From the NCBI RefSeq assembly GCF_024746815.1, contig NZ_CP080525.1:2666001-2730000 (forward strand): 64,000 bases of DNA. The letters run 5' to 3'. The stretch is from Mesorhizobium sp. AR07. GTDB lineage: Bacteria > Pseudomonadota > Alphaproteobacteria > Rhizobiales > Rhizobiaceae. Below are positions 52,795 through 61,624 of the stretch, piece by piece; position 1 is the stretch's first letter, and each line of letters starts with the position of its first letter. Both the position numbers and the translations under genes were made by a program. The notes under the pieces are model-generated. The model ran no database searches. It was not told the origin of the DNA and saw only the letters and a program-made list of their open reading frames with translations.

Positions 52795-53709
52795 TTGGAA
52801 CGACCTGAAATACCGGCAGGCCTGCCCGCCGACATCGAACAGAAGAAGATGAAGGCGCGCCTGTGGTTCGAGGCGCTGCGCGAACGCATCTGCGGCGCCT
52901 TCGAACAGATCGAGCAGGATCTTGGCGGTCCGCTGGCCTCGTGGTCGCCCGGCCGTTTCGAAAAGACGCCATGGGAACGCGACGAGGGTCGCGGCGGCGG
53001 CGGCACCATGTCGATGATGCATGGCCGCGTCTTTGAAAAGGTCGGCGTCCACACCTCGACGGTGTATGGCGAGTTCTCACCCGAATTCAGGAAGCAGATG
53101 CCCGGCGCCGAGGAAGACCCGCGCTTCTGGGCATCCGGCATTTCGCTGATCGCGCACCCGTGGAACCCCAACGTTCCGGCCGTGCATATGAACACGCGCA
53201 TGGTCGTCACCTCGCGCCAATGGTTCGGCGGTGGCGCCGACCTGACGCCGGTGCTCGACCGTCGCCGCACCCAGGACGATCCCGATACCGTCGCCTTCCA
53301 CCGCGCCATGCAGTTCGCTTGCGAGAAGAACGTCGCGGTCGCCGATTATCCGAAATTCAAGGCCTGGTGCGACGAGTACTTCCATCTGTCGCACCGCAAC
53401 GAGCCGCGCGGCACCGGCGGCATCTTCTTCGACTGGCTGCATTCGGGCGAGGACAGAGGCGGCTGGAATGCCGATTTCAACTTCGTCCAGGATGTCGGCC
53501 GCTCTTTCCTGGTCGTTTACGGTCACCTCGTGCGTGCCAACTTCAACGAGAACTGGACCGATGGCGACCGTGACGAACAGCTCATCCGCCGTGGCCGTTA
53601 CGTCGAATTCAACCTGCTTCACGATCGCGGCACCATCTTCGGACTGAAGACCGGCGGCAATGTCGCGGCGATCCTGTCCAGCCTGCCGCCCGAGGTCCGC
53701 TGGCCGTAA
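52795..53709 (+). CDS. hemF: Oxygen-dependent coproporphyrinogen III oxidase
   Basis: A 304-residue haem-biosynthesis enzyme that decarboxylates coproporphyrinogen III with oxygen. The conserved [22 protein letters not shown], the catalytic-site [18 protein letters not shown] and [21 protein letters not shown] are all visible. The TTG start at 52795 has GGAG seven bases upstream and gives the standard length. It is a single gene. Confidence 0.96.
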   Translation: MERPEIPAGLPADIEQKKMKARLWFEALRERICGAFEQIEQDLGGPLASWSPGRFEKTPWERDEGRGGGGTMSMMHGRVFEKVGVHTSTVYGEFSPEFRKQMPGAEEDPRFWASGISLIAHPWNPNVPAVHMNTRMVVTSRQWFGGGADLTPVLDRRRTQDDPDTVAFHRAMQFACEKNVAVADYPKFKAWCDEYFHLSHRNEPRGTGGIFFDWLHSGEDRGGWNADFNFVQDVGRSFLVVYGHLVRANFNENWTDGDRDEQLIRRGRYVEFNLLHDRGTIFGLKTGGNVAAILSSLPPEVRWP

Positions 53710-53873
53710 CAAGATGGTGAGCCGACCGCGCACGGGCTTTGATGCAACCAAGTGCACCCCATCTGTGTTATGGTTTTTACCCTGCTCTCGGTCCGAAGAT
53801 TCAACCCAGGACATTGGACCGTGAGCCAAGAAGTATCGGAGCCTCAGGCTCCATGGAGGAAAAGGAGAATCCC

Positions 53874-54059
53874 ATGAAGGAATTTCACTGCGGGTCGCTC
53901 GTTCCCGGCTGTGACTGGCATACGCGTGCCGATGAGGAGGCCGAGGTGATGCGCCGCGCCGTCGAGCACATGCGCGAGACGCATGGCGAGGCGGTCATCC
54001 GCGAGACGATGATCGAGGCGATCCGCTCGCGCATCGGGAAGACCCGCGACGCGGCCTGA
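53874..54059 (+). CDS. DUF1059 domain protein
   Basis: A 61-residue small protein, MKEFHCGSLVPGCDWHTRAD followed by EEAEVMRRAVEHMRETHG. Cys6 and Cys13 plus His3-like positions match the short DUF1059 family, likely metal or redox linked, of unknown role. AAGGAG lies before the start. A perfect GGAGCC-TCA-GGCTCC hairpin sits at 53838-53852 just upstream and may act in regulation. Confidence 0.88.
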   Translation: MKEFHCGSLVPGCDWHTRADEEAEVMRRAVEHMRETHGEAVIRETMIEAIRSRIGKTRDAA

Positions 54060-54062
54060 TCG

Positions 54063-54110
54063 GAGCAATTCCAGGAAAAGTGTGAAACGGTTTTCCGTCC
54101 GGAATTGCGT
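54063..54110. repeat. Palindromic repeat, class A (single hairpin)
   Basis: GAGCAATTCCAGGAAAAGTG at the left and GGAATTGCGTGAAC at the right. It has only the first hairpin of the composite element. It lies between the convergent DUF1059 and cca genes. Confidence 0.8.
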
Positions 54111-54121
54111 GAACAAGTATT

Positions 54122-55387
54122 CTACCGGGCTTTCAAGGCTTCCGCGGCGCGTTCAAGCAGCGCGCCGCGATCGGGAGCAAAGCTGGCTTCCACCCACTCC
54201 GCCTCTAGGTTCTTGAGGATTTCGCCAAGCTTCGGCCCTGGAGTCGCGCCAAGCGCCGTCAGATCGGCGCCTTTTAGCGGAAACAACGGCTTTTCCCATT
54301 TGATGGCGAAGGCAAGCAGGCGCGAAAAGCCGCCGGCTTCGAGCAGTGCCTCATTGTCCTCGACAGCGCGCACCCGCGCTCTTGCAAGCGACAGCCGCAG
54401 ACGGTCGACAAACCCTTGCCGGTCGCCGCGATAGAGCCGCTTTGCCAGTTCGCCCTCGGTGGTCTTCGGCTCGACGGCGGCGGCAAGCGCCCAATGGCGC
54501 AACCGGTCCGCCTCAACAGTGGAAAATTTGAGCCGCTCGGCGAGCGTCTTCATGCGCGCCGCATCCGGCGGCACGATCGCTTCCAGCCTGAGCAGCGGGT
54601 CGGGTACCCAGCCCAGATCCTTCTCGGCCTTGGTCAGCCCGTGGATCGCGTCGATGCCCCATTTCTCGCTTTCCGGCAGTGCGGCGGTCAAGACGCTGGC
54701 CTGCCGCATCCAGAGCAGTGCCCGCGAGGCATCAGGCGCCGACAACAGCTTCTTCAGTTCCGACCAGATACGCTCGGCCGAAAGTTGGGCCAGCCCTTCC
54801 TTCAGCCAGGCGCAGGCCTTCAGCCCTTCGGCGTCCGGCCGGCCGTCGCCATACCAGGCGAAGAAACGGAAGAAGCGCAGGATACGCAGATAATCCTCAC
54901 GGATGCGCGCTTCCGCATCACCGATGAAACGCAGCCGGCGCGCCTTGATGTCGGCGATGCCGCCGACCAGGTCGATGACAGTGCCGTCGGCCTCGGCATA
55001 GAGCGCGTTGATGGTGAAGTCGCGCCGCTCGGCGTCAAGCTTCCAGTCGCGCCCGAACGACACCTTGGCGCGGCGGCCGTCGGTCTCGATGTCGGCGCGC
55101 AAGGTGGTGACCTCATAGGGCTTGCCGCCGGCGATAACCGTGATCGTGCCGTGCTCGATGCCGGTCGGCACCGCCTTGAAACCTTCCGCCTCGGCGCGGC
55201 GGATGGTTTCCGGCGGCAGGCACGTAGTGGCGATGTCGATGTCGGCGACCGGCTGGCCCATCAGCGTGTTGCGCACCGCGCCGCCGGCGACACGCGCTTC
55301 TTCGCCGCCTTGCGCCAGTGCGGCAAGCAGGCGCCCCAGATGCTTGTCGGTGAGCCAGTCGGCCCTGCCCGCGATCGAGACACTCAC
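54122..55387 (-). CDS. cca: CCA tRNA nucleotidyltransferase
   Basis: A 421-residue class II nucleotidyltransferase (poly(A) polymerase head) that adds or repairs the CCA end of tRNAs. The motif ARVAGGAVRNTLMG (about 35) is followed by the catalytic DIDIATTCLPPETI; the RNA-binding KVSFGRDWKLDAERRDFTIN and DLVGGIADIKARRLRFIGDA follow. The stop of the upstream nudix gene overlaps its start (ATGA), so cca-nudix-DUF1285 is one operon. Confidence 0.95.
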   Translation of the reverse strand: MSVSIAGRADWLTDKHLGRLLAALAQGGEEARVAGGAVRNTLMGQPVADIDIATTCLPPETIRRAEAEGFKAVPTGIEHGTITVIAGGKPYEVTTLRADIETDGRRAKVSFGRDWKLDAERRDFTINALYAEADGTVIDLVGGIADIKARRLRFIGDAEARIREDYLRILRFFRFFAWYGDGRPDAEGLKACAWLKEGLAQLSAERIWSELKKLLSAPDASRALLWMRQASVLTAALPESEKWGIDAIHGLTKAEKDLGWVPDPLLRLEAIVPPDAARMKTLAERLKFSTVEADRLRHWALAAAVEPKTTEGELAKRLYRGDRQGFVDRLRLSLARARVRAVEDNEALLEAGGFSRLLAFAIKWEKPLFPLKGADLTALGATPGPKLGEILKNLEAEWVEASFAPDRGALLERAAEALKAR

Positions 55388-56019
55388 GCATAAAGCCTTT
55401 CATAGAGCGTACGGATGATGCCGGCGGTGACGCCCCAGATGCGCCGGTCGCCATAAGGCATGTCGTAGAAGAACCATTCGAGATCGTTCCACATGCGGCT
55501 GTCGCGCTTGTGGTTGGCCGGGTCCATCAGGAAGCGCAGCGGCACTTCGAAGGCGGCGTCGACCTCGTCGGCATTGAGCCGCAGCGAAAACCCTGGCCGC
55601 ACGATGCCCAGCACCGGCGCGATGCGATATCCGCTGCCGGCGACATAATCGGGCATGCGGCCGATGATCTCGATGCGATCCCCGCCAAGGCCGATTTCCT
55701 CGAAGGTTTCGCGCAGCGCCGCCGCTTCCGGACTGGCATCGGTCGGATCGATGGTGCCGCCGGGAAAGGCCACCTGCCCCGAATGGTTGCGCAGCTTTTC
55801 GGCCCGCTTGGTCAAAAGAACCGTCGCTTCGCCCTCATGATCGACAACCGGGATCAGCACCGCGGCATTGCGCAGCGCCTTCGCCTGGTTGAGGCGCGGA
55901 TGGTCGGGATTGAAGCGATGATCGCCATAGTCGTCGCCGGCATGCGCATCCGGCTGCGCGGCAAAGCGCGCGCGAAAATCCGCTGACGAAAATGGCGCCG
56001 GCGTCCTCTGGTCCATCAC
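55384..56019 (-). CDS. Nudix hydrolase, CoA pyrophosphatase type
   Basis: A 211-residue nudix enzyme. The nudix box is GGTIDPTDASPEAAALRETFEEIGL (key Gly and the REx2EE glutamates present), and the upstream VLLTKRAEKLRNHSGQVAFP is the UPF0035 motif of CoA-specific pyrophosphatases. It should hydrolyse CoA or CoA esters to phosphopantetheine compounds. It overlaps cca downstream and DUF1285 upstream, both by ATGA. Confidence 0.92.
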   Translation of the reverse strand: MMDQRTPAPFSSADFRARFAAQPDAHAGDDYGDHRFNPDHPRLNQAKALRNAAVLIPVVDHEGEATVLLTKRAEKLRNHSGQVAFPGGTIDPTDASPEAAALRETFEEIGLGGDRIEIIGRMPDYVAGSGYRIAPVLGIVRPGFSLRLNADEVDAAFEVPLRFLMDPANHKRDSRMWNDLEWFFYDMPYGDRRIWGVTAGIIRTLYERLYA

Positions 56020-56651
56020 GCGCTCAGCCGCTTCAACCGGTCCGCCGGCATGATCGCGAACACAGCACCCTTCGAGCGCACGGCGAACATGGTCTTGCCG
56101 CCGATCTCGATCTCTTCGCCATGCCCGACCAGCTCGTACATCACCGGCCGCGCCACCAGCGCCTCCAGCCGTCCGCGCACCAGCACATAGGGTTTCAGGC
56201 CGCCGGTCTCGTTCTCGTCGACGAAGCGCAGCGGCCGCTCCGGCCCGGCCTCGACCACGTCGCCGACATTAGTGCGAAAGGTGATGATTTGCCCCTCGCC
56301 GCTGCCCGAAACATCCATCTCGACGGCGATGAACGGCGCATCGGCGACGCGGATGCCGACCCGCTCCACGGGTGTCACCAGATAGGTCCTGCCGTCCGCG
56401 TCCTTGCGCAGCACCGAGGAGAAAAGCTGCACCAGCGGCATGCGCCCGATCGGCGTGCCCAGGTAGAACCAGGTGCCGTCGGCCTTGATCTCCATGTCGA
56501 GATCGCCGCAGAAATCGGGATTCCAGCGCTCGACCGGCGCCGCGCCCTTGCCGGCGCGGGCGGCGCGCGAGATCAGCGCCTCGAGACCGCGCGCCTCGGT
56601 GGCGGTCGTAAGGCTTTGTTCGCGATGTTCGGAGTGTTCCGTCATGGTCAC
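56016..56651 (-). CDS. DUF1285 domain protein
   Basis: A 211-residue protein of the DUF1285 family, with family stretches VERWNPDFCGDLDMEIKADG, TWFYLGTPIGRMPLVQLFSS-VL and VTPVERVGIRVADAPFIAVE. The role is unknown. It is the first gene of the leftward operon with the nudix gene and cca, and is divergent from the moxR operon, the same order being frequent in Rhizobiales. Confidence 0.9.
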   Translation of the reverse strand: MTMTEHSEHREQSLTTATEARGLEALISRAARAGKGAAPVERWNPDFCGDLDMEIKADGTWFYLGTPIGRMPLVQLFSSVLRKDADGRTYLVTPVERVGIRVADAPFIAVEMDVSGSGEGQIITFRTNVGDVVEAGPERPLRFVDENETGGLKPYVLVRGRLEALVARPVMYELVGHGEEIEIGGKTMFAVRSKGAVFAIMPADRLKRLSA

Positions 56652-56787
56652 GAAATAGTCACTGTTGTTGCGCTTGTCAGCCTAAGGCTGTGATTTAAGT
56701 TTCGACATAGGCGCCACGCGAGGCCGAATCGCGGCAACCTATGCTATGGTGCGGGCCGGTATTTCCAAGCACAAGGATCGATGCTGC

Positions 56788-57792
56788 ATGAGCGTGATGG
56801 TCAAGGAAAACCCGATCAGCGAAACGGACATGATCGCCGAGGCCGAGAAGGCGCTGGCCGACATCTCCAGGATCCGCGACGGGGTCGGCCGGGTCATCTT
56901 CGGCCAGGAAAGCGTCGTCGAGCGCACGCTGGTGGCGCTGCTGGCCGGCGGCCATGCGCTGCTGGTCGGCGTGCCGGGCCTCGCCAAGACCAAGCTGGTC
57001 GAGACGCTGGGCATCGTGCTCGGCCTCGATTCGCGCCGCATCCAGTTCACGCCCGACCTGATGCCGTCCGATATCCTTGGCTCCGAGGTGATGGAGCAGG
57101 ACGAGACCGGCAAGCGTTCCTTCCGTTTCATCGCCGGGCCGATCTTCGCCCAACTTCTGATGGCCGACGAGATCAACCGCGCCTCGCCGCGCACCCAGTC
57201 GGCGCTGCTGCAGGCGATGCAGGAATACCACGTCACCATCGCCGGCGCCCGCCATGACCTGCCGGCGCCCTTCCATGTGCTGGCGACCCAGAATCCGCTG
57301 GAGCAGGAAGGCACCTATCCTTTGCCCGAGGCCCAGCTCGACCGCTTCCTGATGCAGGTCGACATCCTCTATCCCGACATCGAGGCCGAGCGCCGCATCC
57401 TTTTGGAAACCACCGGCATCGAGGATGCGAAGGCGCAGAATGTGCTGCAGCCGGTACGGCTGAAGGAAATCCAGACGCTGATTCGCCGCATGCCGGTACC
57501 GGAAAGCGTCGTCGAGGCAATTCTGACGCTGGTGCGCTCGGCGCGTCCGGGCCAGGGCAATGCCGAGACCGACAAGCATGTCGCCTGGGGCCCCGGCCCG
57601 CGCGCCAGCCAGGCGCTGATGCTGTGCACGAGGGCGCGCGCCCTCTATGACGGCCGGCTGGCGCCCTCGATCGACGATGTCCGCGCGCTGGCCGAGCCGG
57701 TGCTGCAGCACCGCATGGCGCTGACCTTCGCCGCCCGCGCCGAAGGCACCGGCGTGCGCGACGTGGTTGGCAAGCTCGTGAAAGGGATTTGA
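56788..57792 (+). CDS. MoxR-family AAA+ ATPase
   Basis: A 334-residue AAA+ ATPase. The Walker A region is LLVGVPGLAKTKLVETLG (GxxGxxKT), Walker B MADEINRASPRTQSALLQAM and the arginine-containing GTYPLPEAQLDRFLMQVDIL. MoxR proteins act as chaperones that help assemble cofactor-bearing or VWA-domain proteins, here the products of the four downstream genes. The ATG at 56788 is used; a possible ATG at 56746 would add an unlikely leader. The next gene starts within its stop (TGATG). Confidence 0.93.
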   Translation: MSVMVKENPISETDMIAEAEKALADISRIRDGVGRVIFGQESVVERTLVALLAGGHALLVGVPGLAKTKLVETLGIVLGLDSRRIQFTPDLMPSDILGSEVMEQDETGKRSFRFIAGPIFAQLLMADEINRASPRTQSALLQAMQEYHVTIAGARHDLPAPFHVLATQNPLEQEGTYPLPEAQLDRFLMQVDILYPDIEAERRILLETTGIEDAKAQNVLQPVRLKEIQTLIRRMPVPESVVEAILTLVRSARPGQGNAETDKHVAWGPGPRASQALMLCTRARALYDGRLAPSIDDVRALAEPVLQHRMALTFAARAEGTGVRDVVGKLVKGI

Positions 57793-58802
57793 TGGCGCGC
57801 ATCGGCGAGGTCCAGGCTCCGGCAGCGACGCGCGACGCGCTCGCCCGTGGCCGGTTGCGGGCCTCGCTGGTGCCCGACCTGCTGGTCGAGGCGCGCCGCA
57901 TCGTCAACACCGTGATCGCTGGCTGGCATGGCCGCCGCAAGCGCGGCATCGGCGAGAATTTCTGGCAGTTCCGGCCCTATGTCGAAGGCGATTCCTCGCG
58001 CATCGACTGGCGCCGCTCGGCGCGTGACGACCACACCTATGTGCGCGACCGCGAGTGGGAAGCCGCCCATACGGTGTGGCTGTGGGCCGACCCATCGCCC
58101 TCGATGCTCTACAAGTCGACCGGCGCAAGCGTTTCCAAGCAATCGCGCGCGCTGGTGCTGGCGATGGCGATGGCCGAGCTGTTGTCGCGCAGCGGCGAGC
58201 GCATCGCCTGGCCCGGCCTCACCGATCCGTTCACCGCCCGCAACGGCGCCGAGCGCATCGCCGCCCAGCTCATGCATGCCGGCGAGTTGCCGGCAAAACC
58301 CGACCTGTCCGACATACGCCGCTTCTGCGACATCGTCATCGCCAGCGACTTCCTCGACCCGGTCGAAGAAACGATGGCCTGGCTCGACGTGCTGGCCCGC
58401 CACGGCGTGCGCGGGCATCTGATCGAGGTCGCCGACCCGGCCGAAGAAACCTTCCCCTATGCCGGCCGCACCGAATTCACCGATCCCGAGACCGGCGACA
58501 AGCTGACCGCCGGCCGCGCCGAAATGCTGGGCGATGAATACCGCCTGCTCTACGCCGCCCGCCGCCACGAACTGGCGGCCTGGTGCAAGCGGCTCGGCTG
58601 GAGCTTTACCGTCAACCACACCGACCGGCTCGCTTCCGACGCGCTGGTGCGCCTGCACATGGCAATGACCGCCGATGGCGGTTATGCCGGGCTGAGCGCT
58701 GGTAGCGCTCATGCCGGGCTGACCACTGGTCATGCCGGGCCGAGCGCCGGTCGTGCCGGCATGACCGCCTCTGGCGGTCAGCCTGGAAAGGCCGTCGCAT
58801 GA
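57792..58802 (+). CDS. DUF58 domain protein (VWA-like) with repeat tail
   Basis: A 336-residue protein of the DUF58 group, with the diagnostic RKRGIGENFWQFRPYVEGDS followed by SRIDWRRSARDDHTYVRDRE. It follows moxR and precedes a BatA-like membrane protein, as is usual. The last 45 residues are a degenerate repeat (GYAGLSAGSAHAGLTTGHAG, then PSAGRAGMTASGG) coded by a near-tandem array of GCCGGGCTGAGCGC-like units, likely recent expansion. Its stop overlaps the next start. Confidence 0.9.
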   Translation: MARIGEVQAPAATRDALARGRLRASLVPDLLVEARRIVNTVIAGWHGRRKRGIGENFWQFRPYVEGDSSRIDWRRSARDDHTYVRDREWEAAHTVWLWADPSPSMLYKSTGASVSKQSRALVLAMAMAELLSRSGERIAWPGLTDPFTARNGAERIAAQLMHAGELPAKPDLSDIRRFCDIVIASDFLDPVEETMAWLDVLARHGVRGHLIEVADPAEETFPYAGRTEFTDPETGDKLTAGRAEMLGDEYRLLYAARRHELAAWCKRLGWSFTVNHTDRLASDALVRLHMAMTADGGYAGLSAGSAHAGLTTGHAGPSAGRAGMTASGGQPGKAVA

Positions 58803-61621
58803 GCTGGCTGCCGCTCTCCTTTGGCGCCCCCATGGTGCTGTGGGGCCTGCTGGCGCTGCCGGTGATCTGGTGGCTGTTGCGGCTGACCCCGCCCAAGCCG
58901 CAGATGGAGATCTTCCCGCCGCTGAGGATACTGGCGCGCGTGCTGAAGCGCGAGGAGACGCCGCAGCAGAGCCCATGGTGGCTGACGCTGCTCAGGCTGC
59001 TGATGGCCGCCCTCATCGTCGCGGCACTTGCCGAGCCGGTGTTCAACCCGCGCGAGAAACTGCCTGCCGAGGGCGCGGCCCTGGCGCTGGTCATCGACAA
59101 CAACTGGGCAAGTGCCGCCGACTGGAACAAGCGCGTCGCCACCGCCGAGCGGCTGATCAACGATGCCGGCTCCAACGGCGTGCCTGTCGTCATCGCCTTT
59201 ACCGCCGAAAAGCCCAATTCGGAGATCGGCCCCTTCGATGCCGCCGCCGCACTCGACCGGCTGCGCGCCGCCAAGCCTCGACCGATCCCGACCGACCGGC
59301 CCGCCGTCTATGCCCGCGTTGCCGGCGTGCTGGACACCTTGCCCGGCGCCAGCGTCGCCGTGCTCGCCGACGGCCTGGCGGCGAAAGGCGACGAGGCTGC
59401 GTTCAACACGCTGTTGTCGAAAAATGCCGCCCGCGTCGTCTGGGCCAGTTCCGACCTGATATCGCTGACCGGCCTGACCGCCGCCGACAACCAGGTCGAT
59501 GGCTTTGCGCTGACCGCCATCCGCGCGCCGGGCGACCCGGCCCCGGCGCAGGTCACCGCCGGCGCCTTCGACGACAAGGGGCGCCGCATCGCCGATGCGA
59601 CGCTGACCTTTGCACCGGGCGAAGCCACTGCCACCGGCACCATGGCGGTGCCGTTCGAGTTGCGCAACGACTTCGCCTCGATCGCGCTCGACGGCGAACG
59701 CCAGGCCGGCGCCGTGCGCGTCCTCGACGAAAGCTCCAAGCGCCGCCGCGTCGGGCTGTTGTCGCAGGCCGAGGCCGACCAGGCGCAGCCGCTTTTGTCG
59801 CCGCTCTATTACATCAGGCGCGCGCTGCAGCCCTTCGCCGATCTTGTCGAACCCTCCAGCGCCGATCTCGCCGACGCCATCCCGCAAATCCTCGACCAGA
59901 AGCCGGCAATGATCATCATGGCCGACATCGGCACCATCCCCGCACAGGTCCGGCAAAGGCTGGTCGACTGGGTCGACAATGGCGGCACGCTGGTGCGTTT
60001 CGCCGGCTCGCGGCTGGCCGCCGCCGGCAATGACGACGATTTGCTGCCGGTCCGCCTGCGCACCGGCGAACGTTCGCTCGGCGGCGCGCTGTCGTGGACG
60101 TCGCCGCAGCCGGTCACTGAATTCCCCAAGGCCGGCCCGTTCGCCGATCTTGCGCCGCCGGCCGAGGTCACCGTCACCAGGCAGGTCTTGGCCGAACCGA
60201 CGCCCGACATCGTCGAGCGCACCTGGGCCGCACTCGCCGATGGCACGCCGCTGGTCACCGGACTGAAGAAAGGCAAGGGCACGCTGGTGCTGTTCCACGT
60301 CACGCCCGAAGCAACCTGGTCGAACCTGCCGATCTCGGGCAGCTTCGTCGAGATGCTGCGCCGCATCGTGCAGCTGTCGCGCAACCAGGGCGCGGCGATC
60401 GCCAACGCCGAAGCCGCCGCCACCTCGCTGGCGCCCTACCGCATGATATCGGCCGACGGCTCGCTGGTGCCGCCGACGCCGGACGCACGGCCGTTGGTGC
60501 CTGGTCCCGGCGCGCTGCCGGTGACCTTCGAGAACCCACCCGGCCTCTACGGCTCCGAGACTGGCGTCTTCGCCCACAATTTGCTCGATGCCGCAAGCAC
60601 GCTGGCGCCGCTGACGCGCCCGCAAATCACTATTCCCGTCACATCGATCCAGTATGCCTTTGATGAATCGCGCAACCTGAAGGGCGCGCTGGTCGCGGCT
60701 GCTCTGATCCTGATGCTGCTCGACACGCTGGCGGTGTTCTGGATCGACGGCCTGTTTACGCGCCGGCCGCGCCGGGCCGGTGCCGTGGCAACCACCGCCG
60801 CGATCCTGATTGCGCTCGGTGCCTTGTTTGGCCATGCCGATCTTGCCCGCGCCGACGATGCCAAGCCAGGCGACGAGGCGGCAATAGAGGCGATTTCGAA
60901 GACCCGCATCGCCTATGTGCTGACCGGGGTGCCTGGGGATGATTCGATCAGCCGCGCCGGGCTCGAAGGCCTGACCCGCTTCCTGGTCGAGAAGACGGCA
61001 CTTGAACCGGCCGCGCCGGCCGGCGTCGACATCACGAAGGACGAGCTGTCTTTCTATCCCTTGATCTACTGGCCGATCGATCCGGCCGCGCCGATGCCGA
61101 GCCAGGCCGCGATCGCCCGGATCGACGCCTATATGCAGCAGGGCGGCACGGTGCTGTTCGACACCCGCGACCAGTTCGCCAACGGCATCGGCGCCGATTC
61201 GACCAGCCCGGCGACAGAGCGGCTGCGCGACATCCTCGGCAACCTCAACGTGCCGCCGCTGGAGCCGGTGCCGGCCGATCACGTGCTGACCAAATCCTTC
61301 TTCATCCTGCCCGAATTTCCCGGCCGCTTCAGCGGCAGCCCACTTTGGGTCGAGGCGTCGCTCGACGCCAGCAACGCCGAGAACCGGCCGGTGCGCACCG
61401 GCGACGGCGTTTCGCCGATCATGATCACCGCCAATGATTTCGCCGGCGCCTGGGCGGTCGACGAGAATGGCGATCCGTTGCTGCCGACCGTGCCGGCGGA
61501 CCCGATGCAGCGCATTTACGCGCTGCGCGCCGGCGTCAACATCATGATGTACATGCTGACCGGCAACTACAAATCCGACCAGGTGCACGTGCCGATACTG
61601 CTCGAACGGCTGGGGCAGTAA
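58799..61621 (+). CDS. BatA/DUF4159 membrane protein
   Basis: A 940-residue protein. The N-terminal BatA-type membrane part opens MSWLPLSFGAPMVLWGLLAL, with helices to about residue 75. A central part of about 550 residues is predicted periplasmic, with helices near 635-680. The C-terminal DUF4159 domain starts KTRIAYVLTGVPGDDSISRA and includes TVLFDTRDQFANG and TKSFFILPEFPGRFSGSPLW. DUF4159 is often near MoxR and DUF58 proteins, and its own fold is like a glutamine amidotransferase. Function unknown. Confidence 0.88.
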   Translation: MSWLPLSFGAPMVLWGLLALPVIWWLLRLTPPKPQMEIFPPLRILARVLKREETPQQSPWWLTLLRLLMAALIVAALAEPVFNPREKLPAEGAALALVIDNNWASAADWNKRVATAERLINDAGSNGVPVVIAFTAEKPNSEIGPFDAAAALDRLRAAKPRPIPTDRPAVYARVAGVLDTLPGASVAVLADGLAAKGDEAAFNTLLSKNAARVVWASSDLISLTGLTAADNQVDGFALTAIRAPGDPAPAQVTAGAFDDKGRRIADATLTFAPGEATATGTMAVPFELRNDFASIALDGERQAGAVRVLDESSKRRRVGLLSQAEADQAQPLLSPLYYIRRALQPFADLVEPSSADLADAIPQILDQKPAMIIMADIGTIPAQVRQRLVDWVDNGGTLVRFAGSRLAAAGNDDDLLPVRLRTGERSLGGALSWTSPQPVTEFPKAGPFADLAPPAEVTVTRQVLAEPTPDIVERTWAALADGTPLVTGLKKGKGTLVLFHVTPEATWSNLPISGSFVEMLRRIVQLSRNQGAAIANAEAAATSLAPYRMISADGSLVPPTPDARPLVPGPGALPVTFENPPGLYGSETGVFAHNLLDAASTLAPLTRPQITIPVTSIQYAFDESRNLKGALVAAALILMLLDTLAVFWIDGLFTRRPRRAGAVATTAAILIALGALFGHADLARADDAKPGDEAAIEAISKTRIAYVLTGVPGDDSISRAGLEGLTRFLVEKTALEPAAPAGVDITKDELSFYPLIYWPIDPAAPMPSQAAIARIDAYMQQGGTVLFDTRDQFANGIGADSTSPATERLRDILGNLNVPPLEPVPADHVLTKSFFILPEFPGRFSGSPLWVEASLDASNAENRPVRTGDGVSPIMITANDFAGAWAVDENGDPLLPTVPADPMQRIYALRAGVNIMMYMLTGNYKSDQVHVPILLERLGQ

Positions 61622-61624
61622 CCC

